From Atriophallophorus winterbourni (Eukaryota > Platyhelminthes > Trematoda > Plagiorchiida > Microphallidae), in assembly GCA_013407085.1 (NCBI GenBank), contig JACCGJ010023909.1, forward strand, positions 53,225 through 117,224: a stretch of DNA of 64,000 nt. The letters run 5' to 3'. Of the stretch, positions 23,430-36,240 are shown piece after piece; position 1 is the first letter of the stretch; each line of letters opens with the position of its first letter. Under the pieces are notes generated by a model. The model saw only the letters and a list, made by a program, of their open reading frames with translations. It had not been told where the DNA came from and made no database searches. The translations under genes were made by a program, and so were the position numbers.

Positions 23430-25225
23430 GTGTGTAGACGTTCGTGTCCCATCAGAACTGCTTCTACTGACAAGATAGTTGACAAATGTGCTCGACTGGC
23501 GCCTCAAAATCAGCTTGTTTTGGTCAGTCGGAGTTCGTAAATCCATGAATGTTGTCCTCCTACGGGTAGTAAAACATTTAACTCAAAACACCATTGCATT
23601 GTTGCTACATCCAATAATGGAAGAAGCTTTCGGATTCAAACTCGTTGGATAAAAGGTAGCCAGGTACACTTTTGGCAGTCGAAATTGTATTTAAATTTTT
23701 CGTACCAACTCTTGCGATTGTCGTTTTCCAAAAGTATCATCCTAACTGTTTCTTTGGTTCGAGGAGTAACATCGAGAGCGAGCACTTGCTGCATGGTTAA
23801 CAACTATTTCTCCATTTTGAACTGCCTTTGCATACAACATAATGCATCAATGCAGAGGGCACACCATTCCGCTTTTACGGATAGTAACACGGGAGGCAGC
23901 AGAAAACGTTTAAAAGTACTTGATCGACTGGCGTAGAGCTTAGAGTCTGGGGATGCTTTTTACGGTGGGAGAGATTTTGGGGTTTTACTGGACGGCTACC
24001 GCCCTCCTAAAGATGAGCGGCACCAGCCAATAAGGTGCAGTCTCACCATGGTCTTCTATCATAATTGGGTACATGGGGATTATGAATCAACCAACAAGCA
24101 GAATGTATTTTTTCGCACAGGCGAAACGAATTACTAAACATAATGTTCAGTTCTGAAACTAAGAACCTAGAACGCCCTGTCCAGTATTCCAGAATTCCAT
24201 GGCGATGTCCCATATATCTGAGGCGTGGGAAAATCAGCTGTGATTAACAATGAAATGAAATGGCTGAAGGTTGGTCTGGTTGTCCTGCAAGAGACGCGAT
24301 TACTAGACGTTGATACGCTAACAGAAAAAAAACATTTTCGTACCGGAAGGGGATCTGATGTGGCTTGACTTTATGGGGTTGGTTTTACCGTTCGAAACGA
24401 CCTACTAAAACAGCAAAATCGAGCAGCAGCGAGAGCGAACGGATTAGGACTCTATATCTGAAGTTGATTACTGGTACCATTACGCTGGTCAACGTTTATG
24501 CACCGTAGCTCTTGGCACTGAAATAGTCGGTTTTTATCATAAACTAACAAAAGTCCACAAAAACTTGTCACTAAAAGCAGGGTAGTTGGATTGGATAATT
24601 TAAATGCCAGAGATATTGCTGATTACGAGTCTTGTCAAACCTGTCTTCTTAGAATTAAGTGGGTGTATCTAATGAAAATAGTCAACGCCTTTTATAACTG
24701 TTCACATAGTTCGGTCATTCTGTCACTAACACTTTCTTTCAAACAACACCACTGTATAAATTTTTTTTAAAAACATCCTCGCTACAAGCATTTGCGTCAG
24801 CTTAACTTATTCTTGTAAGGCCCGCTAACGCATGAACCGTATTCCTTGCCAGGCCATATCAAGGCGCAGGCTGTCACCCTGAATATTCGTTGATGTGTGC
24901 AAAACTGAAGTTTCCGCAGTCGAGATTTCACCGCGACAAATTGTATGCTAAGGGAAGGATAGACGTCACTCACACGTGCGAGCATAATCTAGCTGTGCGA
25001 TTTGCAAAAGCATTCACATGATGAGTTTACCAAGACAACCACACCCGAATCAGCTTCAGAAAATTGGGCATCGCGAAAAAGCTGCACTTTCCACCAAAGG
25101 TTCACATAAAGCTCAAACGAGCAACTGGTTCGAAGGAAAAGCTACCTAGATGACTGCTATGTTGGATGGGAAACGTTCAGTTTTCTTGAACTTCAAAGTT
25201 ACGCCAAAAGATGAAAAATTACATC
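23430..25225 (+). mobile_element. RTE-like LINE, 5' half
   Basis: Plus-strand relative of the 1-3300 LINE. It has the 5' block (ELLLLTRQLTN, DWRLK), then endonuclease remains (LQETRLLDVDTLTE, RSSSESERIRTLYL, ITGTITLVNVYAP and a GLDNLNARDIADYESC piece standing for DFNARV). It ends around the region matching 1560 of the other copy. Heavily broken by stops. Confidence 0.8.
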
Positions 25226-25239
25226 TTCAAAGCGTAGCA

Positions 25240-25634
25240 GCTGTTTTTCCCGATTGAACTCTCGTGTTTGAAGTAACCGCAAGCTGATTTTAATGCTTTA
25301 GTATACAGCAGAGTAACCAGTACCATCCATGCAAGACACGAACGGAAGGTGAATATTTCCTTCTATGAATCATTCTGAAGGACGTGCTGTGCGGACGCAT
25401 ATATTTGTGCTCTCATACTTTTGGATTTATTTCCTCACTTTTTTGTCTGAACTGGACGGTTCATATATAATTGAACTCGTCTCAATTTGTTCTTTCGGAA
25501 TATACACATTTCATCTTGGAGCAAGGAGAATTTTTGAAAATTCAAATTTTCAAGTTTTAACCCAATTTTACCGACGCATGCAATATCCTTGGCGATTCAG
25601 AATATTGCTCCTGTTCGAATACTGTTGAGAGGAT
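25240..25634. other. No gene recognised
   Basis: Between two LINE relics. Short frames only. Confidence 0.4.
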
Positions 25635-25837
25635 CACATCATTTCAAATTGACTGATAGTTTTTTCAACACTATCAGATCGAAACTCGTTCAACCGCACC
25701 ACTTTTATCCAATTCGTTCGTATTTTACCGCTTGGATCGCATCTTTCCGATCCAACGCATTCTTTCCACCAGTACCTACCGATCGATAAACAACTGCACC
25801 GCTAAGTACACGACTCATCACTCGTTAGATTGTAACG

Positions 25838-27180
25838 ATGGCGCGAAGGATGACCTCGATGATCCAGATAAAGAAGGCAGCACGTGATGCTTGTCAAATG
25901 TGTAACAGAGGGGTAAGCGCCAAATCCAAAGTAGTTAAATGTTTTGGCTGTTTGGGTAAAATACATACTAATGTGATAAAGCCCTAACGAAAGAAGTGAT
26001 ATCTTTTATTAACAACGTTGATTTACCCGTTGTTTGCTACGTATGTTGTGCATGTCGAAGTAAACAGCCTATCGATACGACTGCAAATCCTCCCCACGAG
26101 GCAAAGCTGGAATCTTGAATAGAAATTTTGGAAAATTGCTATCGAAAACTTGAGGAAACATTTAAACCGCTTTTGGTAGATACACTTGCCAACGCAATTC
26201 GACCCGAAATAAATGTTGCTCAAGACAAAAAGGAAAAGGAAATTACACCAATAACTGCTCCCTTAACTGAATGTGTTGATAGCTCATCCGAAGGCAATAA
26301 AGATGGACCTACTGAACCCTGTTTACCTAGGTCCTCATCTGGTAAAATTGTGAACACTTTGTCGAGGACTCCCCGTCGTCTAGTTGCTAGATCGGAGCCT
26401 CCCAAAAAGCAATGTTACCGCTCATTCTACTAAGACAGATATCGCTCTCAGTGTAATCTGCAAAAATATCCCGGAATCGACAGATTCAGTTTTTTCAGCA
26501 AAAAAAGCACATGAGCTCAATGAATGGACTAAGCTCTGTACACACATGGGCTTGAAAGCTTTGATAAATATATCGATGACGCGCTTAACCCGGCATAAAG
26601 ACTCCCCTCACATAGACCGGTCGCGCCTATTAAGGGTGACATTACGAAATAAATCTGAAATGGAAGAAGTCATCCTCAATGTGTATCTACTCAGTGCTTG
26701 TCACGGTTTGAACTGCCGAGTACAATCCGACATCCCTTGGTGCGAAAGGAAATCAATCCACTTGTCGAGACCACTCTACTTCACGTAGTTTAATATTCCT
26801 CGGTGTCCCCGAAAATGTTGATGTAGTATCAGCATCGGAATCAAGGCAACACGATGTGAAGCAATGGTTATGCATTGCCGATGCTATTGGATCTCGTGAT
26901 TCCATTGTCGTAGACACTTTAGAATACCTAGATCCGCTAACTACAAAGGCACTGGGCCCAGTCCTCTGAAAATCACTTTTCTAACGACTGAAATGGCTAT
27001 CGCTATGAATACCGAATGGAAATCAAACCGCTCAAATCTTCCACCAGACGTGAGACTAAGCGTGCCCAAGCGTGTTCCCTCACTGAAAGCCAGATAACCA
27101 TCGCAACCACAGCCTGATTGCAATCTTGATACTGACAGTCAAAATGTTACACCAAAAAACGAAAAGGGTTAGGCTCATCG
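25838..27180 (+). mobile_element. Decayed CR1-type ORF1 (PHD-like finger plus two RRM-like parts)
   Basis: Starts at an ATG (25838) with a CxxC...CxxC...H array (ACQMCNRG, VVKCFGCLGKIHTN) like the PHD/zinc finger of CR1 ORF1. After stops it continues as ENCYRKLEETFKPLLVDTL, then SVICKNIPESTDSVFSAKK with DRSRLLRVTLRNKSEMEEVI, and then a second similar unit, LIFLGVPENVDVVSASES, KQWLCIADAIGSRDSIVV, PSPLKITFLTTEMA and LPPDVRLSVPKRVPSL. Frameshifts lie near 25985, 26430 and 26780 and in 26830-27000. It is not a host gene: no splice signals join the pieces. Confidence 0.65.
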
Positions 27181-27199
27181 TGAGTCGGACCAATAGCTA

Positions 27200-29030
27200 C
27201 AGTACACGATCCGACATTGTGTAAGATAAATACGATCAAGTGCCTCTATAATAATGCTCAGTGTTTAACTAACAAATAATAATGAAGTTGTTTTAAAAAA
27301 CATGTGTTGGAACAGTGTTGGAAGCCACTGCGTTGCGGGTAGTTTTATGTCGCATAATATCAAGTAACTACTTAATCTATTTTAGAAACGGAGTACGGAA
27401 TAAGTGAGTGACAGCATATTTGAATCTCTCAGATTTTGCAGGAAGCATATATTATTAATTATATTGAATGCTAAGAAATCACTATTCTGATGTGATATTC
27501 GCAATGCAATTTTGATTTTATTCAAGTTTTCGCGAGGTTTTTCAATTACCGTAGACCAAAATATTGCAATCAATAAATGCATTGCGATAATTTATTATAA
27601 AAATTGTAATACTCGTTAAATCGTTGCCAAAATATTTGTTGCAAGATAACATAGGTGCAAGAATTCATCAATGCTGAAATCATCCAATTATAGGCCGACG
27701 AATTAAATTAACGCCGATAGTATTTTTAATGCCCACGTAATTATTTTTTTGCATTCTACAAACATACCTGCGCATAAGGATCTCTTTTCAAAACCGTTAG
27801 TTTAACCACAGCTATCTTTGTCGGCACTTGCGATTTAACACATTGGTCGTGTCAATCTTGTCAAAGAGCGGCTAACAAGCGCAATTTGTTTATCATTTCT
27901 TGACTGTTTCGATAATAGGAAGTACCGAAAAAAGAAAACGCCACGCAAGTTTGATTAGCGTTCAAAGAAATGTTTAGTTTTCCTGTTCGAGATTACGATT
28001 AATTAAGAAGAAGTAATTTACCGAACGCTTTCAAATCCATCATCAACAGTAACTGAATTTCATTTAACAGATTTCTTAAAGTCACTTATCTACTTGACTA
28101 AAATACTGCATAACGTTATTTTGACACTACATTTTCAATATTGCGGAGAATCAAATCTTAACTAAGTGTTACCAAAAGATTCGCACAAGGTTAATAGCAT
28201 TCACCTCAGCTATGTTTCTCGAAATTCACAAGTTGTGTAGTGTGATGTTTTGCCGAGGTAAAAACGGCAAAACCGATGGATTCTGCTATCCGTATCACGA
28301 TGGCGACAACGGATACTATGTCATACGAAAAGGTTGTGTGCAGATATAGCCAGTTTGATGTGATACGATAAACGTTGCTTAAATTTTCATGAGAATAATG
28401 TTATGTACATCTGTAGTTAGATTGAATAACTAACAAAGCTTCAATGCTAGTAGCGCATCTCAGTTCAATTTAGTGTTAAAACGCGTGTACCATGCATTGT
28501 TTATTTCAAAATTGTTGATCTATCACCGAGCTGGTTAGAATTTACACCGCTCACATTGAAGCAATGTACCTACTTGCGATGCAGCTACCTCAGAGGATTT
28601 TTCAGTAAAATACCGGTTGATAGTATAATCTATAGAGATTTGAAACGTAATTATTATTCAAATTTTTCCGTGAAGGGATGCGCTAAGATGATCTCAATTG
28701 CTGAATCGGTAATTTATTTCATGTTAGGCCAAACTTTTTACAAGCGCCATTGTTGATGAACTATTAAAGCATTTAAAAACTTTTGGTTATTCCTAGACAG
28801 CTGCACAAATGTGCTGGAATTATGTTTGGAAATTTTAACTACTGGTAGCATTGATTGTTCTATATTCGGTATAAACAATTGTATAAAAATTGTGACTTTA
28901 AAAATATATACTTTTGAATCCAACCAGCGCGCATCGTACACTCGCTTTCAGTGATTTAGCTGATTGTGAGAAAACTTGTTCATAATTTTCTATACTGACT
29001 GATGTGAATGAGAGAACTGTAAGAATGATC
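27200..29030. other. Gene-free AT-rich stretch
   Basis: No motif recognised on either strand. Confidence 0.5.
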
Positions 29031-29289
29031 AACACACACAAAAATTCCATTTTAGAGAGCCAACAACTTTATTCATTACTCGAACTTATATTCGTTGAGA
29101 ATTTTATGTGAACGGATCCAAACTACCCAATATGTGGATTATAGTTCGGTCCCGAAATTTTCGATATCCTGGAAAACCAGTACCTGACATTTATATTACT
29201 ATCTTTTTACTTAACTCACGTCGACCTTCAGTGAGCTATTTTCAGCCTTCGTTTTTAATCTTTTATATAATGTTGTAGCTAGAATTACG

Positions 29290-29334
29290 AGATATTCTTA
29301 CCGGTTTCATGCTGTTTGCACTCATCAGGTAGGG
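29290..29334 (-). ncRNA. Hammerhead ribozyme (family 1), lacks 3' stem I strand
   Basis: Core CUGAUGA, stem II GUGC/GCAU with loop AAACA, GAAA, ACCGGU. Stem I 5' strand is CCCUAC, but the sequence past the cleavage point (AGAATATC) does not pair with it. It marks the element's 3' boundary. Confidence 0.8.
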
Positions 29335-29620
29335 ACAGTAAGATTAGGATCTGCATGCGCTTGAAACAGTGGATGAATGGTAAACAAGGAGCGCTTGTAC
29401 GCCACTGTTGGATACGGCTGGTACGACCAACCTGTTCAAAGCATGTGTCCAAACATATGTTTATTGGGGTTAAACCCATAACCATGAAACAAAATATTCA
29501 TGTGCCTGCTTTTCCGCCAAAAACACCCCACGACCGGTTTCGTGCTGTTTGCACTCATCAGGTAGGGACAGTTAGATCAGGATCCGCATGTGCTTGAAAC
29601 AGTGGAGGAATGGCCTTTTG
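29299..29620 (-). mobile_element. Hammerhead retroposon (retrozyme-like) partial tandem dimer, family 1
   Basis: Two hammerheads on minus bound one complete 233 bp unit, running from the cleavage point at 29531 to the cleavage triplet at 29299. Part of a second unit lies upstream (CACTGTTTCAAGCACATGCG, near 29600). Sequence past 29298 no longer matches the stem I 3' strand, so the copy ends at the self-cleavage site. No open frame. A body of this family recurs at 55985-56200. Confidence 0.85.
29526..29567 (-). ncRNA. Hammerhead ribozyme (family 1), complete
   Basis: The cleanest copy. Stem I CCCUAC/GUGGGG (six pairs with one wobble), CUGAUGA, stem II GUGC/GCAC with loop AAACA, GAAA, ACCGGU, C17. 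Cleavage after GUC. All invariant core positions are present. Confidence 0.9.
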
Positions 29621-29694
29621 TTGAGCGCGTGAACGTTCTGCTAAACAAGGGTTACATGCCTAAAAATAACGCAATTTGAATTATTCAACATAAT

Positions 29695-30860
29695 ACAAGT
29701 TTTTTAATTGTCTAAAAAGCAACAAGCTTAACAATAACCATATGATAGAAGAAATTGAAATGTGAGTGTATAAAACAAGATAAAGAAATCGATCAAATAT
29801 TATATAGGTGTTCGGGAAACGAATAATTCAATGAAAATTCGTCCAATTTTGTTGTAAATTAATGCAATTTAGTGGAGTAAGCAACGGTAGAAAGTGAGCT
29901 GTTTCAGGTAAAACAGACAGTGACAGAATAAAAATAAATTTTAGAGGTGAGGCGGTAATTGGGTACCACCAGCACATATACATGGGTTTGACAATTTATT
30001 GTAGCAACCAAATCGTCACTGGGGAATAGTTTCTGTCACGGAAACTAGTTGCCTGCTACGAACCACGAGAATCTTCTACCGGGAGTGAAGAGCGTTTACG
30101 AATCGATCCCAAATCAGAACAATACGTCAATTTACGCTGTACTATATTGACAAAGACGATTAAAAAGCAAAATATAACAAACCTCAACGGTAATCGAATA
30201 CAGGTTTAAATGCAAACCCAAAGCGTCCAATAAACGGAAGTCCAACAACTCAGTTGAGAGCACAAAAAATTACCGTTTTGCAATAACGGTAAACACGGGT
30301 AACGGACAAATCAAATGTGCGGAAGCCGAAGTGCAGTTAAACAAAGAGAAAATGTTCGGGAAAGAAAACGCTCACAGATTTAACATTTAGTTTAAATGTT
30401 ATTTTCAATATGAAGAACAAACAAAAAATATCACTGGAAAATTATGACACAAAAACTTGATAAGAAACACGGGTGTAGGGTGGGAACAAATGTCTTCAGT
30501 TCGTTTGATCTTGCTGGACCGAAAGAGGAATTTTCTAGACATCGACGCGGATTCATACAATTTATCGTATCCCTTTGCGTGAATAAATCCTTTAAGAGAT
30601 GGACTGAGGTATTAAATATTTTGTAAATTATGATAATTTCTCCTCTGATTCGCCGATAGGGAAAGTCGAACAGGTTTAGTTGAGCTATCCTTGCTTTATA
30701 AGGCTTGTTTCAGATGCTAAAAAAACGAGTTTTGTTGAGCGGTGATAAATTCGCTGCCTAATTTATACATTCCTCTGAACAGCTGCCGATAGTTGCAACA
30801 TAAGAGTCAAAACCGTTTCTAAAAGATTCACTCTAGATTTTGAAAATAAAAGAGGAATAT
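29695..30860 (-). mobile_element. CR1-like LINE 3' relic
   Basis: On minus near 30690: KARIAQLNLFDFPYRRIRGE then IIIIYKIFNTSVHLLKDLF, the C-terminal CR1 block. The extreme 3' UTR at 29697-29745 (TAAAAAGCAACAAGCTTAAC on plus) matches the UTR of the 11412 copy. The 29760-30430 part is diverged or inserted sequence. Confidence 0.7.
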
Positions 30861-31439
30861 GCGACCTGTTTGATTCACTTTAAAACGTACATACCCAGCG
30901 GTCCCATTGTCAGATTCTGATACATAAATGTTATTATGTAGATACAAGAACGCCATACTTTCATTTATTTTACTGATGCATGTTCGAGACACAATTATAA
31001 TTTATTGTTGGAAGGAGAATTATATGTTTAATTCCGTTTAAAAGTTGTGATGGCGGTTTATCCAATTGGTGCAACATCATCCTCAATTTGCGAAATGGTC
31101 GCACTGCGTTAAACGGTTAACGTGTTTGATCATTTTTTAGTAGAACGAATCAGAAATAATGCCTCGGTCATTGATTATGTTAATCATTGTACGCATGCAT
31201 TTTCCATATCTATTGCACACTAGCTAAATATCTTCACACATCAACTCGACACATTCCGAAGATATTCTGAAACATAGTTGTAACGATTCATTTTCTGAAA
31301 ATATTCAAAGACTCATGAAGACAATGGGACAGACAAACCACTAACTAGTGACAATAAACTATGTTTCATTGTAGGGCGTTTCTTAAGGTTAGATCAGAGG
31401 TTAATTCGTCCATGACTACATTTATTGTAACTCCCAGCA

Positions 31440-31860
31440 TTTTTTCGGTTGCTAATGGCTCGTACATCATATGCGTGTAAATCCGTGGGCCTAACGTAAA
31501 TTTAAATATTATCATTGTAAATCCATTCTGTCAAGAAAAAACTCCCATTCGTAATAATGTTTACAACTGCCTTATCAATGATTTTGCATCGTCGTCAGTA
31601 CGTATTGATATTAAACAATCATCAACAAAGCACTTATCGAATCATAATTCCCGTTTCATTTTACGAAAAAAATAATCAAAAACTTTGCCCATTTTACGCA
31701 GTGAGACCACAGCGCAAAAGGAGGAGAACGTTGCGCCAATTGGATTAACCGTCATTCCATTTTTTAATGGGACCATAACTATCATTCTCCATCCACCAGG
31801 GAATTCTTAGTGTGTCTCCATTATGTTTTGGAACTTTGACTTGTAGAACCATCTCTTCAA
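31440..31860 (-). mobile_element. Decayed reverse transcriptase relic
   Basis: On minus: GGWRMIVMVPLKNG, KVFDYFFRKMKREL and FDKCFVDDCLI, the last resembling an RT catalytic F/YVDD box. The family is uncertain and could be Penelope-like or LINE. Confidence 0.45.
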
Positions 31861-31869
31861 TAAAAGCAG

Positions 31870-33735
31870 CAACAGCACAAAAAATGCAATCGAAACGGAG
31901 CAAACCTGGAGGCTTTTGAATATTAGCAATCAGTTTTAGGTTGTCTACTCGTTGTTGACGTCTTAGGCGTTACAGTGATGAACTTCAAGTTTAATTTGTT
32001 AGAGATATTTGTCAATCTAGTTTAGCTGCAGTCATCTTAAATAGCTCGTTTCAAATCGATGCACAACAACGGCTTATATTTGTTGGAAACTGCGTACAAC
32101 TTGCTTCGTTTCTGTTGACGACTAATCTATTTTGATTTGTTACACTCGAAACAGTAATGAAATTTGGCTTGTCTCAATTCCAGAAAATAATCAACTTTAC
32201 TTCGTAACAATCATCAAAACTTTGGAGCAATAATTCGTTAACCAATATTGCGATCTGGAATCAGATTGAATTTAATCGCATTTAAACATTCACGCTTGAT
32301 TCTTTTTTGTAAGAATTTATGTTGAATACCTAGGTGAAATTCTATTATTCTGTGTTTTCTTTTTTTGATTATTATCAATTATGTATAATACTTGGACGAT
32401 CAAATCAGTTACTACGTGTTGCTGTTGGGACCATAGAAGAGAGTCGCATTGGTAAAGACGATTTTGAATTTTGTCGTCGGTAGGTTGACATAGAATCGAT
32501 TATATTTGTGCACGTTTTCAGCATGAAATCGAATTACTGAGGAATATTAGAATTACTAAAGCTACAATCTCTAAGTTGGCTTGTGGCGCTAATCTTGGAC
32601 TGACGTCATGCTCACTGCAATACTGACAGAGTCTGAGCGGTACCCATTTGATTGAGATCCGATCAGTTACTGGAATTTCATTACACAGTTCGAGTTTCTT
32701 GTTGAATTCAGTGTAAGAGACACTGCACAGCGTTTGCTGCACCCTTTGCATTATTGTTGTGACGGCGCGTGGAAGGTTGTTATTTCGTGCGTGATCTTGC
32801 CGACTGTAGTTTCTCATACACAAGCGAGAACATTTCTGAACAGAATGTTCGGCTTACATTATTTCAATGATCGTATATCATCAGATGAGTTATTGGAAGT
32901 GGCCAACCTTAAGGTTTTTGAAGTCTAGATCTAGCAATGCAAAAATGTCAAATATATTTGACGCAATTGAACTACCTAGCCGATTTGAAGTAAATTGCTC
33001 CACTGGAGTACATACCGAAGTGTTTACCGGCCGCATTCCGGAAACAATGGTTTGAATTGAAGGTTGCGATACATAACTAAGGTTGTGTCACTTAGACCTG
33101 CTTCATTGCGTGAAGTAGGTCTGAAAAAGTCTGCAATATCCGCTTAAACGGTCTGATGACCAGGCCTATGAACCTCATCAATTTTGAAGAGACGTTTTCT
33201 GTCGGTTTAAACTTGATTGATGTTGGAACATATATTGTCGCTCGTGCTCTGAAGGCTGATTTAATTTTCACTTAATCAGTCCAAAGGGATTGTGGAGCCA
33301 ATTTATCTGACATGTTATCAGAACTGAATGTGAGTATGCCTGATTTACCGGATAGTATATCAGCCCAGGTCGATGCTAGGGCTGGCTCAAATAACACTGC
33401 ACCAGTCTGAACTAGGAATGCTAGTGATTAATATGAAAAAATGTATTTGTTGTAAGTCGTTTACCCGTATGCGTGATACGTTTCTTGTATTTGAAACCCA
33501 GGTAGAAGTATAAACAGTATGTGTTATCGACTGAATCAAATTTTGCCATATTTCTTTGTTAGAAAATAAAATATACAGGGCTCGTACGGGTAGGAATATG
33601 ATAATCATATGTACGCTTTTTATTCGGACAATTGCAGAAACGGAAGACGCAGCGGGTCTTATTCTGGCAAATTAATTTCCTATTAAAAGCCACATGTTTC
33701 CATTGATGGTGATGCGACAGAGCATGTGTGAGTCT
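31870..33735. other. No gene recognised
   Basis: Short frames only. The longest (about 100 codons near 32518-32823, minus) matches nothing I know. Confidence 0.45.
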
Positions 33736-33739
33736 CCAT

Positions 33740-34590
33740 TAGATATTGTTACTTGTTTTCCTACAGCGTCGTGGTTGTATGTGGGGCAGTAGGCTCTTGC
33801 TTCTTAATCCCTCAGCAATAGTAGTGTCAGGGACAGCCCTTGGCTGGATACGCGCATCATTCAGTGACCGTTCCTTTGTCGTCAGGGTAGATGATAGGCG
33901 CTTCTTATGTGAGCCTATTACAAAGGGGATCCCGGTGGGCTCAATCTATGTGCCGTTGCTCTTATTAAACCTAATTATTGATCCATTAAAGCAACTGCGC
34001 TGACCCTGTTATATGTTTGAAAAGACGTAAAATATTTCGGTAGGTCGCAAGACTCCGATATGATAAAAGACACATAAGCGGTGTGATGTAATGAAAGGAT
34101 AAGTGGGACCTTTACCTGATCCTAGAGAAATGTTACTTATTCTCTTCACAAACGAGTAACATGATTGTCAATACGCCATTAGCCCCCACAAAGTTCTGTA
34201 GCGTGAATTCTACTAAAGACTTAGGTAGCATAATCTCCACATACATGAATGGGCTGACAAATCTGCTGCTGCGGCTCGAAGAGCCAAAAGAGAGGTTTTT
34301 TGACTGCGCTCAGCATTTACACGCAGAAAACCTAAGGTGATGTTTGACATTCAAACGGCAATAATAAGGCCGCATACATAATTATTTATTTAACCTTGAA
34401 AGTCATATTATCACAAGGGAATAGGCAGCTACAAAGCTGACGGAAGCTAGCTACTTGTATGCTCTAAAGGTTATCGTGCATCGACTATGAAAATCAACTT
34501 TTAGCATTAGCACTTTCCTCGTTTAGGTGGAAGCTGCTTAGAGGCGAACTTATTGAAAACTTCAAAGTTGTTAAGAAATTAATCTGTCTA
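33740..34590 (+). mobile_element. LINE RT and C-terminal relic, third family
   Basis: WIRASFSDRSFVVRVDDRRF then GIPVGSIYVPLL (SGVPQGSVLGPLL block), then frameshifted pieces matching STKDLG, ADKSAAAARRAKRE and the terminal RWKLLRGELIENFKVVKK. Correct order for RT thumb and C-terminus. Several stops. Confidence 0.65.
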
Positions 34591-34859
34591 GAATTCGATG
34601 AATTCATCCGGTTATCTCATCTAAGTGGCAAAGAAGATACGGTATGAAGTTGAGTAAACGACATACTTGGCTAGAATCCGGAAAGTTCAACTTTAGTATA
34701 CGTGTAGTAATTGCGTAAAATTCACTCCACGGGGAAGTAGTCTCACCAGCTTCAGTGTGCTGAACAATTGGTTGCAGGTGCTCTTTTAGATAGTAATGAA
34801 ATCCCCTTTTCGGACTAAAAATCTCTGGAAATATTTTTAAAGATACCACAAGAAATTAT

Positions 34860-35520
34860 TTCTAGGTTTTACATTTTTGTAGTAATTTACAACTGTCCAT
34901 CATCCAATTATATCGACTGGGGGCGCGAAATGCATACCATGCATACCACAAGCCCTTTCCCAAACTCTGCTTAACGCTACGTAAGTACATAGAGACAGCC
35001 AATTTGCAGTTATTCATTACCTTTTTCATTTTACCATTATCTCTCCGTTCATAAGTGCACTCCAACCTAGTCTAAATAATCGCTTTTGTTCAAAATTACG
35101 GTTGCCTTACATTTATCAGCCTTAGTAATAGCTATAATCGCATCTTGCTTAAGCGTAAGAAGTGCTTGTCTTCCGTGTGAATCAAGGTTTGCATCGCCTT
35201 GTTCCTGGTTTTTAATAACACCAGCGATACAGTTTCTTACCGTATCTGCCTTTTCATTGGGAAGTGCATTTAATGATCCCTCAATACAGGGGATAAGATC
35301 TTCAGCCTTCATAAAGCTCTTACTTATGCAGAAATTTAAGCCCTTCACCAACAATCTTTGTTCAACTCGTGAAAGTTTCCGATTAGATAAATTCAAAACA
35401 CTAGAATACTGGTTGCTAGATAGTGACTAATTAGATTTATCTGATGAACGTTTCTTATGGAACTCTAATAACTTGTTGAACTTACGGTTTTGTCGTTATC
35501 CTATTCGCTCCGTTTGTGTG
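34860..35520 (-). mobile_element. Penelope-like element, N-terminal RT region
   Basis: On minus from 35510: RKFNKLLEFHKK then VLNLSNRKLSRVEQRLLVKG, LNFCISKSFMKAEDLIPCIE, GRQALLTLKQDAIIAITKAD and KCKATVILNKSDYLD. This matches the conserved start of Penelope-like RT (NLSxxxLSxxExxLLxKGLNF and ADKGxATVVLxxxDY). It lies head to head with the EN fragment at 35473. Confidence 0.75.
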
Positions 35521-36240
35521 GCCAAAACCTCCGCGTTTTCCACAAAGGACTGTTCGGGTGTTTACATAGAGCAGACTTCCAGGGAAATTCAAAATAGAAT
35601 CGAAGAACGCCGAAAGCGTGTCCGAAGACAGCCCTGGGATGCGAGGAAATATCAATCCCTTACTCGTGATTCCGCCTTAGTGAAGCACGTTTTAGATACG
35701 GACCACAGCCTCGATCTAGACAATGTGGAATTATTGAGAGTCGGTATTAAACCGTATAGCGAACGCCAACATGTGGTGGTCGAAATTGTCAACGCGGTAA
35801 AAAATCTCCACAATCTGGCGCTCGTCGCTGATGCGAAGGTAAATAGTTGTTATTCACCTTATACCTACTAGTTTATTAGATTTTTGTTTTTCTTTAAAAT
35901 AAGCTTAACCTTAGCCCTTTTAATGATGCACGTTTACGCATGTGGGCCGCTGTGTCAACGGACCTTGACCGTGTTCACTTGTATTAGATTGACATGGATA
36001 CACACTGTGAGGAAAATCGACCACTGATCCTGGTCATACCCACGAGACGTGACACACTGTAGGCGTACAATAGGCTGTTTAGCGGTAAGGTCAAATATGT
36101 GGTGGTGGGTTGACTACTAATTAATCACGTTCCCTGTCCTGACTATCACCCTTGTTCTGACGAAGCTTCTGTGTCATAAGTGATACGTTGCCAAAAAAGT
36201 GCTCTAACCGATTTTACTCAAATTTCTTTGCATTAAACAA
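35473..36240 (+). mobile_element. Penelope-like element 3' part: GIY-YIG-type endonuclease and terminal repeat
   Basis: The open frame 35473-35871 gives DCSGVYIEQTSREIQNRIEE, SALVKHVLDTDHSLDLDNVE and YSERQHVVVEIVNAVKN. This is the Penelope endonuclease layout (cGxVYIGqTsR, then HxxxxxHxxD, then a catalytic Glu in the EIVN box). The GIY half is VYI with the usual G replaced by E (IEQT), so it may be inactive. The 3' UTR runs to a hammerhead relic at 36152. Confidence 0.8.
36152..36195 (+). ncRNA. Degenerate Penelope-type hammerhead (family 2)
   Basis: UUGUU, CUGACGA intact, GCUUCUG stem II half, but the other half reads AUAAGU and GAAA has become GAUA. Inactive. Confidence 0.7.

Noticed and set aside
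26128..26788. Host gene candidate (open frames of 101 and 134 codons)
   Set aside because: The frames continue each other only through frameshifts and match LINE ORF1 layout.
33150..33200. CTGATGA with a possible short stem
   Set aside because: No GAAA and no stem I pairing.
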